35,403 nt of DNA, taken from the NCBI GenBank assembly GCA_009801015.1, contig VHZZ01006357.1, positions 8,711-44,113 of the forward strand, in the 5' to 3' direction. This document shows positions 11,001 to 22,900 of the stretch, in pieces. Position 1 is the stretch's first letter. The number at the start of each line of letters is the position of its first letter. This stretch comes from Silene noctiflora (Eukaryota > Streptophyta > Magnoliopsida > Caryophyllales > Caryophyllaceae). Both the position numbers and the translations under genes were made by a program. The notes beneath the pieces were generated by a model. It was not told where the DNA came from. It worked only from the letters and a program-made list of their open reading frames with translations, and searched no databases.

Positions 11001-14000
11001 CAAGGCAACAAAGTCGGTCAAAGTTATTCCGGAGAAACAAAGTCTTCAACTCAAGCTCCATTATCAGGCATGGCTAGGAGGATCTATAATGTTTCTAGGT
11101 ATCTTTTCTTTTCTGCTTTAGTATTATTTGTTGTTGAACCTATCATGCTCTGATTTAATGCATAAATTTAATTTTTTGCGTATATAAGTTTAGCTACTGT
11201 CTTTTGTTCTTTGATTTTATTTTTCTGGAACTGCGTATGAACTTGGTCTTTACCCCTTTGTCAGTTCGCATATGGCGTCAGAAAATCAAAGATACTCAAG
11301 TAGCAGAAATGTTCATAGGTCTATCAGCGGTAATGACTTTCGGCCTAAAGTGGCTCTAGACTTCAACTCTAACTCTAGAAAAAATCTTCTGGGGAGAAAC
11401 ACTTCTGCATCTTTCAGAGCTGTTGGTATTTATGCGTCTTCTTCGGATCGTGTGCAAATTCCATACCGTGATTTTAGATCCCGGGCTGCAGTTGGGGCGA
11501 TAAGGCGTGATATTGGTGTTGGCGGTGGTCGTCAATTGTCCAAAAGTGGTCTGAAGCAAACTCATCATCAACGTGTTTCTAATTTAAATTCAGTCTTGCG
11601 AAGTAATGCAAAAGAATCGTTTAAACAGTTACATACTAGTTCTCAGAGAGACCAAAACCCTGGAATGGCGGTGAAATCTGTAATGGCCATTTCTGCTAGA
11701 AACAGATTTAACAATCTCATCGGTTATAGGTATCGTCAGCAGGCTGCTGTGCAAAAAGGTACTTTTTATTATCAGTGATCAGTCTCGTATGTATGTGTTT
11801 TGTTACTGAACATAGCTACTTATTCTTGCAAACAAACTTTTCTGAATGGAAATAACTTCTACCACCAATGTAATTCGTTGATGGCTAGTTAGATGTAAAA
11901 TATACATTATGTTCCTGCTTTCAATGCAGTAGTTCTGATTTACTAATAATTCTTTGCATTACATAGTATATATATAGTTTAGGCAATTATCGTTTGAAAT
12001 TCTATCTTAAACGGCTGATCCTTTTTTGTAGACTATCGCAGTTCTTCCCGTGCATGTTAAGGATATATCTGGTTTCCTTTTTGTTATATAGTCACCAAAA
12101 TTTACTAAGGCTTTTTTGTTGTTTATGCTCGCTCAATATGGATGGGCTTGACAATCTTGATTATGTTTATTGTGGTGCCTTGTAAAGGTTGGAAGCCCAA
12201 AACAAACCTGAAGCCAAGTTTTCCTAGTCCTGGTGCTATAAGATCACCTATGAAATCCAACTCACGCCAGCCTGATACTTCTAAGAATGTGGAGAAAGAA
12301 ACAAGTGAGTTGGTGGATAAGCTCTCAAAAATTAACATTCCTGATAGCCAAAAGGTCGTCATACCACATGATATTCAAGCCCCTGAAAACAACTGCTGCC
12401 GGTTGATCTTTGGGAGTTTTGGTTCAGAATCAGAAAAAACTGATGCCTCAGCGCCTGCATTCAGATGGGCTGATGTTGTTGAGGAAGCTGATGGTGTGGA
12501 ATCGGCGGAGTCTTCTCCAAGGTCTGTTTTGTAAACAGCTTCCTGTTCTCCTTACTTTGTGTTTCTAAGGTTCTATCGCACTTGGGATTGGGAAGTACTA
12601 ACCTAAAAATCCTGAACCAAGAATGGTTCAAGTGACTTGAGTGTATAAAATCTGCAGTGACTTTTCAATTTTATCTGTTTTATGAAGAGTTTTCAGTTAT
12701 ATATGACGATTCATTATTTCTGTTTTGGAGGGGTTGTGGTATATGACTATAAGAAGCCATGTGTTTTCTGTACTTTCGTACAATTAAAGAAACACTAATT
12801 CAATACTGAAAGAAATTAAATCATTATGTATTCAATGCTTTCTAACTCTTGTCATCAGTGCAAGGTCATTATTGATTTACCTTCTGAAACATCTATTGAT
12901 TTGCAATAGTTTGTAATTTGCAGCAACGATCAGGTACATGCTTTGAGAGATCAAGTTCGAAATTCTGCCTCTAGCAGTCTTTCAGGTGTACCTACGGAAA
13001 ATTCATTGCCCGACAACAACAATTCTGTTGGTGGCTGGAATACCGGAAACTACACTGATATGAACTTGGGCCACAACAGCTCATTCTATGCCACCTCTAA
13101 GTTGGAACAGCTCCAAGAGTCTAATGGACTGCCTAACTTTTCCGTAAGTTTTTTGTTTTTTACAAAAAAAATAGAGTGTAAGATAAACCAGATAGTTTGT
13201 ATGGGCCGATTAGTGTTAAACTGTAGCTGGTGTTTTGTTAAAATCAGAGGATCATTGTTCGTGCACAGTACCTAATAATCAGTCTTCAATGTCATTACTC
13301 ATTAGTGACCCTTTTATTTGATGACCGCTTTTCACATAGCTAATAACCACTTTATAATCCAACAATGATAATCTTTCGTAGTGGCTAGTAAGCGACCATT
13401 TTAGTTTCAATTGTGGCATGATTTTATAATTTTATAAGTTAATGCAAGACCGTTTCACAAGAGACTGACCAATGTTTTTGGGACTCCTTTTTTAGGTCTT
13501 GTCATTACAATCTGGCAACAGCAGCTCAAATACCTCTGTAACTACGATGCAAGACTTTGCAATTTGCAGCACCAATCAGGTAAATGTTTTGGGAGATCAA
13601 GTTCGAAATTCTGCCTCTAGCAGTCTTTCAGGTGTATCTACGGAAAATCTATTGCCCGACAACACCAATTCTGCTGGTGGCTGCAATACTGAAAACTACA
13701 CTGATATGAACTCGTTCCACAATAGCTCATTCTATGGCACCTGTAAGTCGGAACAGCTCCAAGACTCTAATGGACTGACTAACTTTTCTGTAAGTTTTTT
13801 GTTTTTACAAAAAATTTCGAGTGTAAGATAAACCAGATAGTGTGTATGGGGTGATTAGTGTTAAAACTTTAGCTGGTATTGTGTCAAAAGTAAGAGGATC
13901 ATTAATCGTGTATGGGGTGATTAGTGTTAAACTCATTGGTGACGTGTTTATTTGATGACCGTTTTTCGTATTGCTAGTAACCACTTTATAATCCAACAAC

Positions 14001-15286
14001 AATAATCTTACGTAGTGGCTAGCAAGCGATCATTTTAGTTTCAATTGTGGCATGATTTTATAAGTTTATAAGTTAGTGTAATACCGTTTCACAAGAGACT
14101 GACCATATTTTCTGGGACTCCCTTTTTTAGGTCTTATCATTACAATCTGGCAACAGCGTTTCAAATACCTCTGTAACTACAATGCAGCAGCAGACACCGA
14201 TACCACAGATGTACTCCCAACTGCAACTACCGCATTTCACTAATATCATGCCATATGATCAATATCTTTCCCCAATGTATGTTCCACCTATCATTCCTGG
14301 AGGTTATTCTAGTATCCCTGGTTATCCCCATCTTGGCCATCTCTCTAGTGAAAGCAGTTACGTTATGATGCCTGGAGGTGGTTCTCATCTTTCTGCAGAC
14401 GTCCTTAAGTATGGAGTTCAGCAAATTAAATCTTTTCCAACCGGCAGTCCAACCGAATTCGGTGGTTTGTCAAGCCCTACTGAATACGTTGTGAATGGGG
14501 CTGGAGTAGTTGGATCTGCGGGACTGGAAGAATCTTCCCGGCCCAACTACAAAGATAACATTCTTCATGCTCCGAATCCACAGGTGCGTTAATCTTATGC
14601 ACTAACTACATGAAATTACTGTACATTTTTTACGTTATATCTAGGAAATATTTTCATGGTACCCCTGACGTTTGACATTTTGCCAATGGTACCTGTCCTG
14701 AGGTTTTGGTTTTCTTGCCTAGCATAACATTTGCCCTTTTTTGTTTTATCTTCTCTGTCATAACGTTTGCTGCTATCTTCATAACAGACCAGGAGAGTTG
14801 TAAACTGATTTTGTAAAAAATCCCTGTGAGCGGCTGTTTTACTCTGTTAACAGTTCAAAGATGAGTTTGCAACTTGATAGAATCATAATAGAACGGGTTT
14901 CTTGGTCTGCATTTTCACGTTCTATAATTTACCTACAACACATTGGGTTTGCTACTTCCCTCTTCTAAGTTTACGCGTTTTCTCTACTTTAGGCTGAGAC
15001 ATCCGAGGTTTGGATCCAGAATCACAGGCAATTTTCTGGAATGCTAGTGGCCCCATACTTGACTATGCAAGGTCAGGCAACTCATTCAGCATATATGCAA
15101 CCCAACATCACTCATCCTTCTTTCAATACAGCTATCGCACAGTCGTCTCAAATGCAATTTCCCGGAATGTATCCTCCACAACCTGCAGGCTTTCCGAACA
15201 TTCACCATCTTGCCTCTGACAATGGTAGAGTCGGGTCGGCCGCTTGGCCCACTGGCGCGCAGCTTGGGGACTTTCAGCAGCCTTAG
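8054..15286 (+). CDS. GBF-interacting protein 1-like (GIP1_N/DUF1296), ten exons, 837 aa
   Basis: Exons read as 8054-8198, 9702-9745, 10605-10716, 10975-11098, 11265-11758, 12188-12521, 12924-13143, 13496-13789, 14131-14583 and 14993-15286, with GT/AG borders and consistent phases throughout. Residues 1-63 are the GIP1 N-terminal domain (LQKTIDFIKEIVGNHSDADI, then DTFHEVRKRRDKKKE across the exon 1/2 junction). Further family landmarks are GRGISREFGVV (about 99-108), RYRQQAAVQKGWKPK across exons 5/6, QAPENNCCRLIFGSFG in exon 6, a Tyr/Pro-rich block in exon 9 (MPYDQYLSPMYVPPI ... VMMPGGGSHLSADVLKYGVQQ) and a Gln/Pro-rich C-terminus. In Arabidopsis, GIP1 binds G-box bZIP factors and raises their DNA binding; related proteins are linked to stress and chaperone roles. 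The middle and C-terminal parts are low-complexity and probably disordered. Exons 7 and 8 encode near-duplicate segments. Intron 1 is about 1.5 kb. Confidence 0.9.
9098..9195. mobile_element. Possible degenerate Stowaway-like MITE in GIP1-like intron 1
   Basis: GTACTCCCCTTGTCTCAATA at the left and AGCGAAGAAGGAGTAG at the right form weak inverted ends of the TACTCCCTCC type known from Stowaway elements, about 97 bases apart. The match is imperfect and no internal support exists. Confidence 0.3.
12907..14183 (+). repeat. Tandem duplication inside the GIP1-like gene (about 640-bp unit, two copies)
   Basis: Copy 1 runs from about 12907 (end of intron 6) through exon 7 and intron 7 to about 13551. 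Copy 2 runs from there through the rest of exon 8 and intron 8 to about 14183. Exon 7 from 12924 matches exon 8 from 13570 (offset 646), and both end at NFS followed by GTAAGTTTTTTG. The start of exon 8 at 13496 matches the start of exon 9 at 14131 (offset 635; VLSLQSGNS, NTSVTTMQ). The introns also match (ACCGTTTCACAAGAGACTGA in both). The junction lies at a shared TGCAA. Protein copies share VRNSASSSLSGV, NYTDMN and HNSSFY. Confidence 0.93.
13842..13931. repeat. Short duplication nested in intron 8 of the GIP1-like gene
   Basis: GTGTATGGGGTGATTAGTG followed by TTAAA occurs at about 13842-13866 and again at about 13907-13931, 65 bases apart. The matching point in intron 7 (13198-13222) has one diverged copy only. 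This duplication is therefore younger than the exon duplication, or was lost from copy 1. Confidence 0.75.
14656..14730. repeat. Fragment of a dispersed repeat in GIP1-like intron 9
   Basis: ATGGTACCCCTGACGTTTGA and CCAATGGTACCTGTCCTGAG are two similar phrases 35 bases apart. They have the form of terminal sequence seen in plant Mutator-like or related elements. A similar phrase (TTGTGCCCCTGAA) occurs near 35261. No second terminus was located inside this intron. Confidence 0.3.
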
Positions 15287-18200
15287 ATTAATCATTCTAG
15301 CTGGCCACTAACTATTGAGAAGCTAATCTACTCCAACTCTCCAAGTGCCTACCTTGTTATTATGAGGCATCTGTTTTTGGTACAGATTTTAAGTTCTAAG
15401 TTCTCCTGTTTTATGACAACATTTCATCTTAATCCAGTGAATGTTCGGGTGTCCGACTCTCCGTCTTCTCTAACCTGCCTGATCCCCACCCACCCCCACC
15501 CTTTTGTTTTAAGTCATTTGAACCACATTTGTTCGTTAAATTTTGAATCGATCATTCCGGCGTTACATTGGACATTGTGCCATGTAGCCTATCAATACTT
15601 CCTTGAATACGATTCATGTAACCCTCAATATGGTGAATCCTCTCCAACGGGTCTAGTCTAGTACCTTGAATAACAAATGGTGTCGATGCTAAGAGTTTGG
15701 ATCCTCTCCACTACACCCTTTAAAACCGTTTCAATGTGGGCAATGCCAAGAAAAGTGAGTAGTCCAAATCCCGAGGATCCAAATACATCCTTGAAAACCG
15801 TTACAAAGCGCGATCGTACCCCCCAAAAAAAGTGAGTAGCCTAAGAGTCCTTTGAGTATAGGGAGTGAACATGAAAAGCCAAGTTTATCTACTCTTTATG
15901 CTTTGATAGGGAATAAAGCACACAAGTATCAGCTTTGAGCACAAGTGAAAAACATTGGAGTGTTTACTTTTTTGTTGATCCCAAGAAACAGAATGTTTTC
16001 TTTAAAAAAATAAAGGAAACAGAATGTCATAAATATTTTGATCATCTTTATTTTCTCTTTTTTATCCTTTCTGACAAAATATGATCTTGAAATTCTGTTC
16101 CCTCAGTTTAGTTTTTCATTTGTCTATTGCATTTTATATGTGTCTACATGTGGTACAGAAATAGCACTAATCTTGCTTGTCAGTAAGCTTGTCTCCTCCC
16201 AACCAGATTACTTTAAAACATGCTCACACCAACATAACAGCAAGCCTCTCTTTGATATACAGTTTCCGTCTTAAGATGAAAATAAGTCGAATATACTCCC
16301 ATTTACATATGTAGGATAAATCTTGTCAGTCTGTATGGATTCTCCTTTGCCTTCTACAATACTTATTTACCATAGTTTGTAATTTAGTGCTTACATTTGT
16401 TATAGGACTCTGGCCCGTTACCCTATGTTTAAAGAGGCATAACGAATAAGTGTCAAGCCGAAATCTAGTCGGGTTAGGTTATTCGGGTTTATGTTGATGA
16501 ATTATTATCGCAATATATGTAGAAAAGGGGCGGGCTTAAAAAATTCGAATTGAATGATCTTTAATAGGCTTTCGAGCACATGCATGAGACACATCTTAAA
16601 GGTGCTTAAAAAGATGAGTTTAAAAATAATAATCGAAAATTGAAAACAAATCACTTTTTTTATTCTTTAATAAAATACTCAATCTTTCTTTTTCAAATAC
16701 CTTTAGTCCTTTCCGATGTGTTCCTACGACATTTTAGAAAACTTACATAACTTGTACGAAAACATGTCATATTAGGTCCGATTAATTTTGCCAGGTTTTC
16801 AACAGACATCAAGATTGAACAATGTTATGCAATTAATGAATCGACATAGTGACGGCTGTAGGGAGTTGGAACTTGGAAGATATACATACACTCCTATTGA
16901 AGATGAACAAGGTTGTCCTAATTTTGGTTGAGCAACACTAACACGTGCCACATGGACCAAAACATAGTGTCATCACGTGCTACATGGGGTATGTGGGGCC
17001 ACTATGTCAAGATTTTACAAAATCAAAAGGAGAGGATGGTATAACAAACAGGGCTGCTTTCACATTTATAATGGGCCATTAATTACTGCTTTAATTGGGC
17101 TTAGCTTTCATATGGAGGCCCTCTTTTTTCTTTTTTATAGACAATTACATTTTATTTGATTCAAAGAAAATAACTTGGAATGATTATGATATTTTATGTA
17201 CTTGTAATTTGAAATAATCCTACCTAATTTTATAATTCTCACAAGTCAGTATATTAATATCAACGAAGATATATTCATTCAGTTTTGTTCAGTTGATGTC
17301 ACGTAAATATTTTCACACTTTTCAGTATATGTGAGAAGAACGAGTCAAAAGGCAAGTCCAGTAGACACTTCATACTCATCTTAAACTTTTAGGCTACGAG
17401 CTACGAGATCATTGTAGTGTGTTTTCCCATGAAAACATCTTATTGTTAGAAACGATTTTGATTGATAACGTTTTTTTTTAATGTTTTTAGCTGGTCGATA
17501 GTATAATAAGACAATCTTATATCATATAAAACACGTGTCATAAATAATAATAAAAAAAAAGTATTTTTATGCAATGGTGGCTATAGGCTCCCAATAGCTT
17601 ATAAATGTTATGATAAGGTGTAATTCGACCTACCTAGCTAGGTCAATCCTTGAATTTAAAGGATATTTTGTATTTATAAGGGACCTAAGGAGGAGAAAAT
17701 GATGAAAGGCATGAACAATACAACTCATTACTCTCTACAAATATTTTCCCAATTATTTCGGGTGGGTTTGTACCTAACGTCAAGTGGGTATTATTTTTAG
17801 ACCTTATATTAAGTCAAATAATAGAAAATATTGTACTCAATTTAAACCACAAAATTAATACAAATAATTCCACTAGTGAAGGAAGAATAATATTGATGAC
17901 ATACACATACACATTATTATGGTGGATTATCTACTTATGTTATGCATGCATGAATATATGTTTGTTGAGTCGCATCAGTACGATGCATATTTCTGATAGT
18001 GCACGTAAAATACGAGAGCATTTAGTTAGACATGCGTTAACTTTGCGTGCCACTTATTTTCTTATGTTATCGTATGTCCCAAAGATGAGACACCACTAGC
18101 TTGTACTAGATCGATACTCCTAGTACTAACCCTAGTAATCTCCTATGATTTTGTTTCCCTAGATATACTTGATTCCAGTTGGATCGAGATAAAAGTCGTC

Positions 18201-18295
18201 TTTTATTGATGAAATAAATCTGAATTAAACTTACGTGATTTAGTTTTAAATGGTTATATAATATATACTGAAAATGACTTTGTTTATTTAAGGTC
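15287..18295. other. GIP1-like 3' flank and gene-free DNA
   Basis: The first several hundred bases probably contain the 3' UTR; no single poly(A) signal stands out. Between 15700 and 15850 short phrases recur (GGATCC, AAAACCGTT, AAAAGTGAGTAG each twice), suggesting a diverged local duplication. The rest is AT-rich. Frames at 16038-16274, 16977-17159 and 17893-18099 have no family likeness or splice context. No tRNA or rRNA was recognised. Confidence 0.55.
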
Positions 18296-18480
18296 ATGTT
18301 CTTTTGGATTTAATTTCACGTCATTTCATTTTCGTTCAGCTTTGTTCAGTTCAGTTCAGTTTAGCTCATCTCTTCAGTCTTCGCAAATTGACTCTAATTT
18401 CAGTCCAGTTTCATTAAGTTCAATTCGGCTATTTTCAGCCGCAAAGAACAAGGCATTAAGTCGAACCAGACCTAAAAGTA
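18296..18480. repeat. GAACT-rich repeat, copy 2
   Basis: This copy lies in the opposite orientation to copy 1: ATGTTCTTTTGGATTTAATT at the left and CAGCCGCAAAGAACAAGG at the right act as inverted ends. Between them are runs of GTTCAGTTCAGTTCAGTTTAG and AGTTCAATTCGG. This supports a MITE with AGAACA-type termini and internal pentamer iterations. Clean target-site duplications are not visible. Confidence 0.55.
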
Positions 18481-19057
18481 GCCCTAAACTTCTGTTGGCG
18501 CATATAAATAAGGCTTTGAATAAATTTGAATCTTATTGAGACTAGATACAGGTCGGATTGAGACGAGTTTAGCTAGGTGGGGTTTAGATCATAAAAAAGA
18601 GGATCATTGAGTTTTGCTTAGAATTTACATTATGTTCATTATATATTTAGACAAACTATTTCATTGAGCTAGTAGGTTTAGCTAAATATAGAGAAGAAAG
18701 AATGGGAAGCAATAGGGTTGGTGAAAGATACACGGGATTCTTTCTATATAGTAGTGGTGTGACAAGGATTGACGATGGGGTAAGAAAAATGGCTTTAATC
18801 TTTCTAATTAAGGCACGCTCATTGCTCAACTACATACATGTATGATTAACCAACGGGAAAATGTTTTACTAACAACCAATTAAAGCTAATGATTTAGGAA
18901 ATGAGTTTTGTAACATTCATATTGATAGAACAACAAAGACAAGTAGTTATCCCATTTAAAGTTTTGCCCTATTTATTTATCTTTGATAAAATACTTCTTA
19001 CAAAGAATAGAAACGGTAACAATTAATTGAAATAGCTAAATAAAGTATTAAATAATC
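18481..19057. other. AT-rich intergenic stretch
   Basis: No gene, RNA or clear repeat structure recognised between the GAACT-rich repeat and the Tourist-like MITE. Confidence 0.6.
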
Positions 19058-19060
19058 TTA

Positions 19061-19353
19061 GGGGTCGTTTGGTTCAAACTATTGGAATGGATTGAAATGG
19101 ATTGCGAAACCATAGAGGTATGGAGTTAGAACTCCATACTTGCTCATAGGTGTTTGGTTCAATCTTGGAATGGATAAAAAAATAGTAACAAGGTGGAATG
19201 AAGATAGAAACTTGGGTGTATAGATGGGTATGAGATTCCAAGGGATTGGAATGGAGTTAGAATCCATTGGGTATCTAACTCCATTCCAAAAAAACTCCAA
19301 CCAAACAGTAGAATTGATTGAATCCATTCTAAAAGCTCCAACCAAACACCCCC
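19061..19353. mobile_element. Tourist-like (PIF/Harbinger) MITE, 293 bp
   Basis: The left end is GGGGTCGTTTGGTTCAAAC and the right end, read on the other strand, is GGGGGTGTTTGGTTGGAGC. The element is flanked by TTA at 19058-19060 and 19354-19356, the 3-bp target duplication typical of PIF/Harbinger elements. The interior has imperfect inverted GGAATGGATT/AATCCATTC phrases and no transposase frame. The minus-strand frames here are products of the repeat. Confidence 0.8.
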
Positions 19354-19356
19354 TTA

Positions 19357-22300
19357 GTACTTTTTTGTTTCGGATAATAGTTATTTGTATCCCAACACTA
19401 TACCCAACTACAATAGGCGGGTAGCTTTACAACTCAACAATATGCAAGATAAATCATGTCTATCTTGGCATGATTAGCATAAATTTCGTTATTTGTATTA
19501 CTTTGGATGTATTAGTCAATAGCAGTTATCTATTTCCTTTTTAGTCAAAATTTTGTGGTTGTACAATAGGCACATGGTTTATCGGGCAATTTTATTAATT
19601 TCCTAAAATTTTGTGGCAAAAGCAACAGATAATATTTCACTAGAACGGACGAAACATTAGTTAATATATTAGCTATTAAAGATCTCGCGCGTGCATGCAC
19701 GGTATATAGAGCTTTTACATTTTAATGCATTATTTATAGAACTTATAATTGATGCGTTATTAATTCCATATTTCACCCTTTTTATTTTTATGTGAAAAAA
19801 AGTGGAAAACTTATATTATTAGGAGAATTGAGTGAAGTCATAAAATGTGTGTTTAATGATTTTTTTACCAGAACATTAACTAATGATTTCAATTTATAAC
19901 TATTCTCAAATAATTTTGATGAAGTTTTTTGTTAGTAATTTATAATTTTTATATTTATACCAGTTTTGTTTTATTTTAATTAGACAAATGTAATTTAGAT
20001 TTTATGGAAGATTATAATGATTAAAAGATTAAAGAATTATATGTTAATAAAAAAATAATAACTTATTAAAATGTAGTCTTGTTTCCTTATTCAAGGAAAT
20101 TTCTTTTGGAGGGAAAAGTTATGAGATGTTCTATTCTCTTAGTATTTAGGAGATTTTGAGATAAATTTCACATCGATAAAATTTTTTAGTTATAATTTAG
20201 ATTTAGAGTTAATGAAAAACATATAAAATGATGAGAAATATTTGTAACTTGTACCGTATCATTTTGAAGTGGTAACCTCTGGCTTATATGTTTACCTTTT
20301 TAATTCTTATATAAGGATACTTTAATCGTAGATAAACAAATAAATGACATTTTCCATTTCATTCTTTCCACTTTGGATATCCTTAGTTTTTATATTTGGA
20401 CGGATTTTGGGTTGATGACATGAGTGAATATAGTTAAATATGGAATTGATCGAATGATCGATGCTTTAGACTAAATATAGGTTAGTTAGTTATGAAAATG
20501 ATAAAGTAAACCTAGCTAAGGCACCTAGTTAGCTTAATTAATCTCAAAATAGTACGGAGTAGGTGCTTAGCTACGTAGATTAATTAGTAGCAACCTAATT
20601 AGGATAATCAATGCTTATGGACTTATGGTCACTATAATTTTTGTTATTATAATATAATAAGAGCTTAATCGTTATCTAGCTAGCTAACTAGGTGCTTGCT
20701 TAGCTATGTAGATTATTATTACTACTTTTTTGGAGTGACATTATTATTATTAATAGTAATTAGTGTACTTAATTAATCATAGTTAGGTACGTTGATTTCA
20801 AACTGAATTGACCGTCATCTTTGTGCCCCTATTAATCTTAGGCCGGAATTTTACAAATTAACTTAATTGACTGCCGACTTTTGGGGTAAATTATAGCTCT
20901 AGGTAAACTATTGTTACATAGGCTCCTACGTTGAACTATAACTTAAGTATTATCTTCATCTCATTATTTATTTATCTTTTTCAATTTATTTTTGATAAGG
21001 TAGATGTTATTCAAAGTCGAACAGATAATTATGATGAAAGGAATAGTTAATTAAGATCGCTAACTAGGACATATTAACCAAGATCCGCTACTGTATGTTT
21101 AGCTTACGTCGCATTCTCAAACTACAAAATTCCATTGTGCATGCGTTCATCTTAAAGCAAAAACAATTATTCTGATTACTAAAATAAAACAAAAAGAAAG
21201 TAGGTATATGAAATATGATCATTTAACGTAAATTTGAAGGAAGGAACGAAGTTGGAGGAGGGGAAAGGAATAGGGAAAAGCATGCATGGAATCTCTTAAC
21301 ACACTTATTATAAGCTATACATAGTCATACAACTACTCAACTACTTTATCTGTTCCGACTAATAATTATCTTCGGCTAAATCCCGATTATAAAAAAAATA
21401 TCAAATAAATAACTACCTATTAGGACGAAAATATTATGTAATTGTTGATTATACTAATCCGAGAACGTAGGCCACCTTGTAATTTGTTCTAATCTCTTGC
21501 TTAATAAATCAATGAATCAAATAAATAATGAAAATAAAATCTTACTTTAATGGTAGCCAAGTATTGAAGGGATCCTATCTCAGTTTATAATTATCTCACT
21601 AATTTGTTAAAAAAAGGTATATGAACCACGAGTGCAATGATTAAGATGCATATTAAGGGTAACCCACCATGTACACAAAATTCTCCCTTTCTTTCCAACA
21701 TGCACATGCGCACACAAAGAATCCACACCCCCAACTAACCTAATTACATTAAAGTTGTTTAGTTTATCATTAATATAAGGTCTCGTTCTATCAATTTTTA
21801 ATTAGTGGGTTTTTTGTATTAATCAACTTCTTGTTGAAAAGGGTAAGACCGGTTCATAATTTATATGCAATTTGAACACCCGTAATTGTGTTGAGAAAGT
21901 ACTACGTAGTAAATGGTTTATTTATTTATGTATATTTATCGTTCAACATAACCAGAAATGAAAGAACGAAATTGAAGAGGTCTTAAACTCTTAACCTAGT
22001 GGGTAAGACAAATGTATCTGTCAACAACCCATCTCAATAAAAAGTTTAAATAACCGATGGTTAAGGTTTTAAGATCGGTTTATATTCTAAACACTCCTTC
22101 ATGCAAATGTTCATTGGGCTTAAAGTGTTGATGCAACACAGACTTCCTCGTACATGGTGCTAAATATAATTCAACTTTAGAACTGAGGGGTTGTGAATTT
22201 GAATCCGTGACCTTTTAGTCACGTTGCATCTAATATATACCATGTCAAAAAACTATCTCAACTAAAATCTTATAACAATGGTTGGGGCTCAATCAATGCT

Positions 22301-22446
22301 CATATATTCTAACAGCATCTTAACAATAGACCACATGTTCGAATCCCCTTCCTCAGTACTGGTCGCAGACCTCATTGGGAATATAATTGAATCACATGTA
22401 GCTGCTGTTATTGATGACAAGTGAACAAATACGAGTTCACGAAAAT
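19357..22446. other. 3.1 kb of AT-rich intergenic DNA
   Basis: No protein or RNA gene recognised. Visible details: a perfect GTGCATGCAC palindrome at about 19690; two related phrases near 20563-20590 and 20687-20718 (TAGGTGCTT..AGCTA.GTAGATTA); and an area at 22190-22400 with TTGAATCCGTGACC and GTTCGAATCCCC, which resemble RNA polymerase III B boxes and may be SINE remnants. Confidence 0.5.
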
Positions 22447-22449
22447 TTA

Positions 22450-22897
22450 GGCCTTGCTTGGTAAACCGCGAATTAATATTGACAGAAACAAAATTCGAAA
22501 GTAGATTTTACTAACAGAATGATTTAGCAGGTTTGACTAACGGATTTATTTAGCAGAATTTTTTTAGAGGTGTTTGGTAATTGACAGTTTTAGATTAGCA
22601 GATTGTTTAGATCCTTTGTAAAATGACAAATAAGGACATGAAAAATTATTTATTAAAGTATATGAAAGTAGGGTTAGTATTTTCTAAATGGGTAAAGAAG
22701 ACAATTTTGTTTCCTTCTAATATGCTAACCCAATATGCTGGTAGGAGCAACATATTGCAAAATAGCATATTGGACCCCAATATGTTATTTCAATATGTCA
22801 TTTACCAAACGCTCTAAATAGTATATCCGTAAGTCAAACATGCTAAACCTCTCCAATATACTAAAATTGGTCAATATGTCATTTACCAAACAAAGCC
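22450..22897. mobile_element. Tourist-like (PIF/Harbinger) MITE, 448 bp
   Basis: Left end GGCCTTGCTTGGTAAAC; right end on the opposite strand GGCTTTGTTTGGTAAAT. TTA flanks it on both sides (22447-22449 and 22898-22900). The interior has iterated CAATATG and AATATGCT phrases and subterminal GATTTAGCAGG/AGATTAGCAGATT motifs. The frame at 22623-22817 lies inside it and is not a gene. Size and ends fit a non-autonomous Harbinger derivative. Confidence 0.85.
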
Positions 22898-22900
22898 TTA

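Noticed and set aside
19079-19345. 88-codon minus-strand frame
   Set aside because: It lies wholly within the Tourist-like MITE and reads through its inverted phrases.
22190-22400. Possible tRNA gene or SINE (GTTCGAATCCCC and TTGAATCCGTGACC)
   Set aside because: B-box-like phrases are present but no matching A box at the right spacing and no cloverleaf could be built; kept only as a remark in the intergenic entry.
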